Below, piece by piece: positions 45,408-51,257 of a DNA stretch of 51,257 nt. The DNA is from Urbifossiella sp043733485 (GTDB lineage: Bacteria; Planctomycetota; Planctomycetia; Gemmatales; Gemmataceae): positions 1 through 51,257 of the forward strand of contig JAYTGN010000284.1 of assembly GCA_043733485.1 (NCBI GenBank), in the 5' to 3' direction. Within the stretch, counting starts at the first letter, position 1. Every line of letters begins with the position of its first letter. Position numbers and translations under genes: made by a program. The notes below the pieces were generated by a model, which saw only the letters and a program-made list of their open reading frames with translations, ran no database searches and was not told the DNA's origin.

Positions 45408-46109
45408 ATGACCACGTTCTACCGCGTCGACGGTGCGAGACTCACCTACGCCGAATATTGGCGGATGGCACCGGGCTTTCTCGCGTTCGCCTTGAGTGCC
45501 GGGTGCAAGTTGCTCGGTACTCCCATTCGTTTCGAGTTCGCGGTTCCACGCCCGGATCGGCTCTTCCTCGTGGAGTTCGAGGAATTTCCGGAGGCCGCGT
45601 GCCGTGCGATGGAGCCCGCGTTGGAATCGGCTCGGAGCGCGGGCTTGCGGCTGATCTTCTGCCATCGGCTGGCCTTGCCCGAACCGAGCCGCCTCGGTGC
45701 CGGTGCCTACCTACTCGACGACACGAACGAAACCGGATTGATGATCGGCTACGGGCAGAGCGGCAACTCTCGCGAACTCCATCTGGCGTGCGTTTCGCAA
45801 TTCACCGACGAGACCTTGGCCACCACGACGACCACGAAGAAGTCGATGAAGCCCACGCCGTGGCAATCGGTGGAGCGCTATCCCGGCTCGAACGCCCGCA
45901 CGATTTACGAGAAGCACCTCGCGCATCTCGCCCGCCTCGCGGGCCAAGGGTCGATCCCCGTTCCTCACGACCCGGCTCGCTTCGATCGGTTCGTGTTGGA
46001 ATGCGAACTGCGCTACGTGGACTATCACATCGATCGGGGCATCTTCGTTCCCATGACCGAGGAAGAACTCGAAGCCCTCAGCGGGCGACTCATCGAAGAG
46101 GAGTTCTGA
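45408..46109 (+). CDS. Unknown protein
   Basis: A 233-residue protein beginning MTTFYRVDGARLTYAEYWR. It has an alpha/beta pattern (FLVEFEEFPEAACRAMEPAL, then LRLIFCHRLALPEPS) and a Thr-rich loop TTTTTKKSMKPTPW, ending with an acidic helix. No family recognised. It follows the previous unknown protein at 42 bases, same strand, suggesting co-expression; I cannot name a role. Confidence 0.7.
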   Translation: MTTFYRVDGARLTYAEYWRMAPGFLAFALSAGCKLLGTPIRFEFAVPRPDRLFLVEFEEFPEAACRAMEPALESARSAGLRLIFCHRLALPEPSRLGAGAYLLDDTNETGLMIGYGQSGNSRELHLACVSQFTDETLATTTTTKKSMKPTPWQSVERYPGSNARTIYEKHLAHLARLAGQGSIPVPHDPARFDRFVLECELRYVDYHIDRGIFVPMTEEELEALSGRLIEEEF

Positions 46110-46197
46110 CGCACTTATCTCGGTTTCGCCTCTTCCGCAGCGCCCTGCCGCATGGTACTCTCTTACCTTCTCTCCACTCGTTCCTCCGGAGGCTGCC

Positions 46198-46941
46198 GTG
46201 CCAACCCGCCGCGAATTTCACTCCCGATTCCTCGGCTCGCTCATGGCCTTCGGGCTCGTCGAGACGCTCTGGCAGCGCGACCTGTTCGCCGACGCCGTCA
46301 AACCTACCATCCAAAAGTGGATCCTCGATCTCATCGCCCTGACGAAAGACCTGAAGGGCACGAAGCTCACCGACCTCCAGTTCCAGACCAAAATGGAAGA
46401 GCTTTACAAGACGGTCGATCTCAAGGAACTGTGCGGGCTCGTGAAGCTCGACGAGATCGAGAAGAAGAAGTTGCCGGAGAACGGGGCGTCGAGCAGCGGG
46501 TTCGACATCGGCAAACTCGAAGGCCTGCCCGCGAACCTCGGCTTCGGCAAGCAGATTTTCGGCTGCGGCAAGGGCCGTTCCGTCGTGCCGCACGGCCACG
46601 TCAACATGTGTACCGGGTTCATCGTGCTGAAAGGGAAGTGGCAGGGCCGGCACTTCGACAAGCTCGAAAGCAACAAGGATCACTTCCTCATCAAGCCGAC
46701 CGTCGATCGCGAGTTCGGCCCCGGCGAACTCAGCACCATCTCGGACCACAAGGACAACATCCACTGGTTCAAGGGGCTGTCCGAGGCGGGCTACATCTTC
46801 AACATTCACGTGACGGATTATGCGGAAGGGGTCGGCTCGAGCGGCCGATTGTACCTCGACCCGGACGGTGAGAAGGTGGCCGGCGGGTTGATCAAGGCAC
46901 CGAAGATGACGAGCAACGAATGCCACAAGAAGTACGGTTGA
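46198..46941 (+). CDS. Exported cupin-like protein
   Basis: A 247-residue protein starting at GTG with GGAGG upstream. The leader MPTRREFHSRFLGSLMAFGL contains R-R-E-F as in Tat substrates, but the hydrophobic part is short. The second half reads like a cupin barrel: VVPHGHVNMCTGFIVLKGKW gives a metal-type H-x-H and G, and PGELSTISDHKDNIHWF gives the second motif. Assignment is by pattern only. The helical N-terminal part (about 35-100) is unassigned. Confidence 0.55.
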   Translation: MPTRREFHSRFLGSLMAFGLVETLWQRDLFADAVKPTIQKWILDLIALTKDLKGTKLTDLQFQTKMEELYKTVDLKELCGLVKLDEIEKKKLPENGASSSGFDIGKLEGLPANLGFGKQIFGCGKGRSVVPHGHVNMCTGFIVLKGKWQGRHFDKLESNKDHFLIKPTVDREFGPGELSTISDHKDNIHWFKGLSEAGYIFNIHVTDYAEGVGSSGRLYLDPDGEKVAGGLIKAPKMTSNECHKKYG

Positions 46942-46953
46942 GTCATATTGGGT

Positions 46954-46986
46954 TGACCCGGAAGCTCAAACGAGGCTTCCGGGTCA
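46954..46986. terminator. Hairpin between convergent genes
   Basis: TGACCCGGAAGC (46954-46965), nine-base loop, GCTTCCGGGTCA (46975-46986) is a perfect 12-bp stem midway between the cupin-like gene and the convergent secreted-protein gene. No T-tract follows, but stability and position favour a bidirectional terminator. Confidence 0.6.
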
Positions 46987-47036
46987 GCATTCGTCAGGGC
47001 GGCACGCTAAACGACGACCGCGTCGTTGGCGGGCGT

Positions 47037-48734
47037 TCACACCACGAAATCCGAATCGTCCAGTAGTAACACATCGAATCCGTTCAGTTTAATCGACTTC
47101 GTCCCGTAGCTCGGAGGCAGTTGGATTACGGTGTCGAATCCGGAAGGCGTGGCCGATCCGCCGGCAGTGGTCAGGCTGGTCAACGAAGTCACACCGAAGG
47201 CTTTCAAGTTCAACTTGTCGGAGCCATCAGTGAAATCGACGACCGTGTCTTGGGTGCTGGTGCTGTTGGGCACGAACACGAAGATGTCGTTGCCGGTGCC
47301 GCCCGTGAACGTATCGGGTCCCGTGCCGCCGGTCAGCGTATCATTTCCGTTGCCGCCGTCGAGGGTGACGGGAACCGCGGGTGCCGCAGCCGGTACGCTC
47401 GGGAAGAACATCACTTCACTCAACCCCACGAAATTGCCGTATGCGTCCGGCGCGTTGTTGTTCCAGTTGGAGAGGGCCACGATTCGCACGTAGCGGGCGG
47501 ATCCGAGACCGGTCAGATTTACATCGAAACCGGGGTAGGCGTTAACGCCCGGTGCCTGGGCAAACTGGGTCGTCAGAACCGTCGTAAAGGTGGCCCCGTT
47601 GTTGGAGAACTGAATCTCCACGTCCTTCATTCCGCGGCCAGTGAAGGGTGCGCCGGCATAAACTTGGTTGTAGTTCCAGATGCGGACGCGATCGAGCGGC
47701 GCGACGGCTCCGAGGTCGAATCGCAGGAACTGGCCGGAGACATTGGCCTGGTTGGTACTCAACCAGGTGTACTGATAGTTGGTGTCGTGGAAGGCGGGGT
47801 TGATGGGGATGAGACCGGCGCCGTTCCCGGCGTTCGCGGCGTTGAGGCCGGAGTACGTGCTGCTCGCTTTGATCGCGGCCGGGGAAATGCGCGGCCCCAT
47901 GACCATCGCCGTGGCCGCGTCGCCGTACACCTTGATCTCGCTGACGCCGACGTAATTGCCGAACGAATCCGACCCGAAATTGGAGTGTGCGAGGATCCGG
48001 ACGTACTTCGCGACAGGCGCTCCAGGGAGATAGACGGTGTCCGGTGTGTCGTACGTCCCGGAACCCGGTGCCTGCGTCAGCGTCACGCCGCTTACGGCGG
48101 TGGTCCAACTGTTTCCATCCATGGAAATCTGAACGTCGGCGTTCTGGATCCCGCGCATGCCAAAGCTCTGGCCGTTGTAAAACTGGTTGTAGTTCCAGAC
48201 GACCACCTTACTGACGCGGATCGCATCGCCCAAGTACTCTTGAATGTACTGGCCATCCACGTTCGCCAGATTGTTGCTGAGCCATCCCGCCTTGCCGAAG
48301 TAGCCGTCCACACCGGTCGCGGTGTGGGTGCCGTTCTTCGCCAAGCCCGCACCGTTGAAGGCGTAAACCGGATCGTAGTACTGGTTGTACCAAGTGGAGG
48401 CGTTCGGCTGTGTCTTGCGCCAGTCGTACGACGCCGGCGTGGCGACGCCCGAGGCGTCGAGCACGTCGTCGCCGTCGCCACCGTTGAGGGCGATGCCGGT
48501 CACGCCCAGAAACGTTCCGGAGGCCGTGCCGTTCGCCACGTAGTAGTAGTCGCTCGCCGTGTTGCCCTCGCGAAACACTTTGACCGTGTCGGCGGCGGCA
48601 TCGCTGTTGATCGTGAGCAAGCCTCCCGAGAAGGAACTCGTCACCGTCGGGACCGTACGGTCCTCCAGCAGTGTGACCTCGAGGCGTGTTTTCCGAGGTG
48701 TGCGGCTACGGGAACCAAAGAATCGAGCGAACAT
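47037..48734 (-). CDS. Secreted protein with two discoidin-like domains and RTX repeats
   Basis: A 565-residue protein. It opens with a basic stretch and LEVTLLEDRTVP (about residues 18-29), a leader found widely in planctomycete surface proteins. Two F5/8 type C (discoidin-like) domains follow, with the repeated VWNYNQFYNGQSFGMRGIQN and RIWNYNQVYAGAPFTGRGMK, each containing KYVRILAHSNF or RYVRIVALSNW. Near residue 460-500 are RTX calcium-binding repeats GGNGNDTLTGGTGPDTF. Discoidin domains bind carbohydrate, and RTX repeats suggest type I-like export and calcium-dependent folding. ATG 48734 is set by the family leader. No classical signal peptide. Confidence 0.85.
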   Translation of the reverse strand: MFARFFGSRSRTPRKTRLEVTLLEDRTVPTVTSSFSGGLLTINSDAAADTVKVFREGNTASDYYYVANGTASGTFLGVTGIALNGGDGDDVLDASGVATPASYDWRKTQPNASTWYNQYYDPVYAFNGAGLAKNGTHTATGVDGYFGKAGWLSNNLANVDGQYIQEYLGDAIRVSKVVVWNYNQFYNGQSFGMRGIQNADVQISMDGNSWTTAVSGVTLTQAPGSGTYDTPDTVYLPGAPVAKYVRILAHSNFGSDSFGNYVGVSEIKVYGDAATAMVMGPRISPAAIKASSTYSGLNAANAGNGAGLIPINPAFHDTNYQYTWLSTNQANVSGQFLRFDLGAVAPLDRVRIWNYNQVYAGAPFTGRGMKDVEIQFSNNGATFTTVLTTQFAQAPGVNAYPGFDVNLTGLGSARYVRIVALSNWNNNAPDAYGNFVGLSEVMFFPSVPAAAPAVPVTLDGGNGNDTLTGGTGPDTFTGGTGNDIFVFVPNSTSTQDTVVDFTDGSDKLNLKAFGVTSLTSLTTAGGSATPSGFDTVIQLPPSYGTKSIKLNGFDVLLLDDSDFVV

Positions 48735-48991
48735 GGCAGGAGATCCTCTTGAGGGGTGGGCATCCATGGCGTTGCCGCAGTGTCGGATTGAAGCGGATGG
48801 GCGATGTGTCAAATCTTTAGCTTGCAAGTCTCCAATAGCAAGCCAACACTCGGCTCCTTCGGCACGACTTCCAACTGGGTTTCATGCATGGTGGCGAGAA
48901 GTAACCTGCGACAGGAAGTGATTCATCTCGCTCGGGGCAAATCCATCTTCATCACGCCTCGATCAACCGTCGCAAGTGTCGAAGGCACGAT

Positions 48992-50149
48992 TTACTTTAA
49001 TTCGTCCGCGCAGGTGTCGCAGCCGAGGACCTTCCACTTCCCAGGCCCGAGCCAGATTCGCGGGCGGAAGGGTTTGGCCTTCGGCCCGCAGTCCTTGCAG
49101 CCCGGCAGCACGATCGTGTCGCCCGGCAGGATCAGCACGTTCTCGCGCGGGTCGCGCAACGCCTCGTCCAGATCCACGAGAATCGGCACTTGCCGGTTGC
49201 AGCCGACCGACCGCAGGATGGTCGCGGGACCGCACGCCGGGGCCGGGCACATCGCCTTGGAAAGCGCGTCGAGAATTCGCACGTCGGTATCGCGAGGCAG
49301 CGGGTGCTGCCCGCAACCTGGGCCACCGACGATGGTGTAGACTTCGTGCGGACGCGCTTCCACGTGAACCGTGTCGCCGTCCTTCAAGATGATGTCGGCG
49401 TCGGTGAACGAAACCGCTTCGCCTGGGCAGATGCGGATTGGAATGCGGACGACGCTGCGAGCCGGATCGTCGCGGCGAATCACGACTTCGTTCTTGGCGC
49501 AGGGGCCGGGCAGGCCGCCGGTGCGAGTGAGCGCTTCGAGCAGGTCGTTGTGGTAGGCTTCCAGCTTCAGCGAGTGTCCGGTGCCCTTCTTGCCGTCGCC
49601 GCACGTCGCGTCCACGGGGCCGTCTTCGCGGATCACGAGCACCCGATACTGGCGGGCCTTCAACAGATCGACCGTGACGCGTTCCTTACCGGCCACAATG
49701 AGCTTCTTGTCCACGGTCACGGCTTTCACGATTGCCGCGCGAACCTCGCTCAGCGTTTTGCCGCGAACGGGGATCGGCAGCGACTCGGGAAGCTGGATCG
49801 TGCCGTCGTCTTGAACCGTGATCGGGTAACCCTGCGTGGCGGGCTTTGCAGCCAGCGGGTCGGGATTCGTTTGAACCGGAATCTTGTCGCGGGTGCCGAG
49901 CACGTCTTCGACGAAGACGGTGAGCACGTCGCCCTTGTCCACGCGGTAGGCGTCGGGTTCCTTTTGACGCAGTAGCGTGAGCGGCACGGGTTGGAGGTCG
50001 CACTTCGATTGCCCGAGCACCTCGGCGGGAAGCCGGCGCACGGGGATGCCTTCCGCCAGAGGCGGATGCGACACGCACCCCGCCGCGAGCAGAACCGCGG
50101 CGACTACGAGCAGACGCGAATGCCAAGTTGTTCGCATCATCGGGGTCAC
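48992..50149 (-). CDS. Outer-membrane polysaccharide export lipoprotein with SLBB domains
   Basis: A 385-residue polysaccharide biosynthesis/export (Wza-like) protein. It has a lipobox VLLAAGC (Cys about 25), the Poly_export domain DAYRVDKGDVLTVFVEDV with YPITVQDDGTIQLPES, and SLBB-type domains including LKDGDTVHVEARPHEVY and ILPGDTIVLPGC. The many cysteines in the C-terminal half (CGPATILR, CNRQVP, CKDCGPK) are unusual for the family. The GTG start at 50149 overlaps the upstream stop by four bases (GTGA), so translation is coupled to that lipoprotein gene. It probably forms the outer-membrane part of an exopolysaccharide exporter; the inner-membrane tyrosine autokinase is not here. Confidence 0.88.
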   Translation of the reverse strand: MTPMMRTTWHSRLLVVAAVLLAAGCVSHPPLAEGIPVRRLPAEVLGQSKCDLQPVPLTLLRQKEPDAYRVDKGDVLTVFVEDVLGTRDKIPVQTNPDPLAAKPATQGYPITVQDDGTIQLPESLPIPVRGKTLSEVRAAIVKAVTVDKKLIVAGKERVTVDLLKARQYRVLVIREDGPVDATCGDGKKGTGHSLKLEAYHNDLLEALTRTGGLPGPCAKNEVVIRRDDPARSVVRIPIRICPGEAVSFTDADIILKDGDTVHVEARPHEVYTIVGGPGCGQHPLPRDTDVRILDALSKAMCPAPACGPATILRSVGCNRQVPILVDLDEALRDPRENVLILPGDTIVLPGCKDCGPKAKPFRPRIWLGPGKWKVLGCDTCADELK

Positions 50150-51066
50150 TTCTTCACGGGGTCCGGGTGATTGACCGGCAACGGCGGCAGGTCCGGGATC
50201 TCGTAAACGAACGGCGGCGTCGGCAAGTCGGGGTCGAGGTTCAACACCTCGCTCGGCGGCTCCGGCAACTTCACCCCGGACGCCTGAATGATCGGCGACA
50301 CACGAGACGAACTGCCACCTGGAACCGGAATCGCTGGGATCGACGGGACTCCGGGAATCGAAGGAACCGGTGCGATTTCGGGCACCCCACGCTTCAGCGG
50401 CGGAGGAGGCCCGAACTTCGAACCTTCTTCCAAGTCCGGCACCGTCGAAACTCGCGCGGGCGGCTGTTCGTTAGGCAACTTCCGCGGCAGGGGCAACCGC
50501 GACATCGGCCGCGGCGAAGGCAGCGGTTGAGGTGCCGGCGCGGGTACGGGCTTCACCGGAGCATCGCTTCCACTCAGAGGTGGAATCGGCATCGACCCCG
50601 GCGCGAAGGGCAGCGCTTCGATCGCCTCACCCTTGTCCGCGATGAGTACGGGCACCGTGAGGTACTGCCGTTGGCCCGTGGCGACCGCCACATCCGCGCC
50701 GTACTTGAACCCGAGGAAGTAATCGCGAACCAACACATGCCCTTCGGGCGTGAAGTACTTCTTGTTCTGGGTATAGCGCATCGGCGGCACGACCGGCGGC
50801 TGAGCGTCGCCGCCGCGATCGAGGTAGTCGGTGTAGCCTTCGATGAAGCCGTCCCGGAATTCGGGCGTGAACAACTTCCGCGGGAACTCGCTGCGAACCG
50901 CGACCCAGGCTTCGCGTGCCTTCTTGTGAATCTCGCGAACGATGTCGCGCTCGGACTGCGCCACCCCGTGCTCCGCCATCGCATCGTGCCGCGACTGGTC
51001 AACGTGGAGGCAACCCCCGAAGACGGGAGCGAGGCAACCCAGCCATAAGGCCCGCTTCCACCGCAT
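50146..51066 (-). CDS. Proline-rich lipoprotein coupled to the SLBB exporter
   Basis: A 306-residue lipoprotein with a leader ending in PVFGGC (lipobox, Cys about 19). The mature part has a compact N-terminal segment (AREAWVAVRSEFPRKLFTPE then GFIEGYTDYLDRGG, VRDYFLGFKYGADVAVATGQ) and a long proline-rich tail (about residues 160-305, with PPLSGSDAPVKPVPAPAPQP) that can span the periplasm or cell wall. Family not recognised. Its stop codon overlaps the start of the SLBB exporter (GTGA), the mark of co-translated partners, so it probably works with the polysaccharide export channel. Confidence 0.85.
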   Translation of the reverse strand: MRWKRALWLGCLAPVFGGCLHVDQSRHDAMAEHGVAQSERDIVREIHKKAREAWVAVRSEFPRKLFTPEFRDGFIEGYTDYLDRGGDAQPPVVPPMRYTQNKKYFTPEGHVLVRDYFLGFKYGADVAVATGQRQYLTVPVLIADKGEAIEALPFAPGSMPIPPLSGSDAPVKPVPAPAPQPLPSPRPMSRLPLPRKLPNEQPPARVSTVPDLEEGSKFGPPPPLKRGVPEIAPVPSIPGVPSIPAIPVPGGSSSRVSPIIQASGVKLPEPPSEVLNLDPDLPTPPFVYEIPDLPPLPVNHPDPVKK

Positions 51067-51210
51067 GACCACCCCCGCGATAACGCCGGTCCACCTCCCC
51101 TTCTATCGGCAAAACGGGGTGGTGGAGTTGAACGGTTGGAACGGTTTTGCGGGGTGCTCCGACTGTGCGCTCGAGCGAAGCTTACGCAGGCTGCCCATTT
51201 TCTGACAGTT

Positions 51211-51257
51211 CCAGGCGAACCGGCGACGTGAGTCGCCGGGTTGCATCTCCAAACCGG
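51211..51257. repeat. Cruciform-type repeat, copy 2
   Basis: CGGCGAC (51221-51227), loop GTGA, GTCGCCG (51232-51238) is a perfect 7-bp hairpin. The upstream CCAGGCGAAC and downstream GGGTT match the reverse complement of 44641-44686, so both belong to one family. The element is cut by the window edge. Confidence 0.6.

Noticed and set aside
47121..48752. Open frame of 543 codons on the plus strand opposite the discoidin-RTX gene
   Set aside because: Composition is Arg/Val-rich without domain features; the minus-strand gene has clear domains.

Overview
The window is a 51 kb piece of a GC-rich bacterial chromosome that reads as Planctomycetota, most probably family Gemmataceae. The marks of that lineage are two DUF1559 proteins, a DUF1501 protein, three Ser/Thr receptor-type kinases (one with leucine-rich repeats, one with WD40 repeats), a secreted protein opening with the LEDRTVP-type N-terminus, Uma2 and DUF4058 proteins, and several kinds of palindromic intergenic repeat. 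The phylum call is firm; family level is inference from gene content. No rRNA, tRNA, CRISPR array, transposase or phage module was seen.

Layout. 1-7.6 kb (+): uvrB, a phytoene-dehydrogenase-like flavoprotein, a small antitoxin followed by a truncated PIN toxin, a membrane-anchored DUF1559 protein and a DUF1501 protein. 7.6-9.4 kb: an AT-richer block holding one AAA/DUF4143 ATPase on the minus strand behind a textbook promoter that touches its start codon. 9.5-20.3 kb: a Ser/Thr kinase, hisA, a small secreted protein, an aldehyde dehydrogenase, a large secreted protein of unknown function, hemF, a rhomboid protease, psuG, an SGNH hydrolase and a sugar epimerase. 20.4-27.8 kb (-): two giant kinases, one with 25 leucine-rich repeats in three duplicated blocks, the other with about 16 WD40 repeats. 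28.5-34.4 kb (+): a Gfo/Idh/MocA oxidoreductase, a Uma2 nuclease-like protein, two adjacent GT4 glycosyltransferases and a POT peptide transporter. 34.4-40.8 kb (-): rhodanese, ybeY, a lipoprotein, a pilin-like DUF1559 protein, a YebC-family regulator, a TPR protein and a small conserved-looking protein. 40.9-46.9 kb (+): a Spinster-like MFS transporter, DUF4058, a response regulator with HD-GYP, two unknowns and a cupin-like protein. 47-51 kb (-): a lipoprotein translationally coupled to an SLBB polysaccharide exporter, then a secreted protein with two discoidin-like domains and RTX repeats.

Working together: most genes are single units rather than one pathway. Plausible functional groups are surface polysaccharide and envelope (two glycosyltransferases, SLBB exporter with its lipoprotein, secreted RTX protein), environmental signalling (three kinases, HD-GYP regulator) and housekeeping (uvrB, hisA, hemF, ybeY).

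The most unusual theme is the invasion of this stretch by several unrelated short palindromic repeats. Two of them appear to sit in frame inside protein-coding genes (the aldehyde dehydrogenase and the first glycosyltransferase), one supplies the stop codon of the giant LRR kinase, and others fill the gaps between genes.
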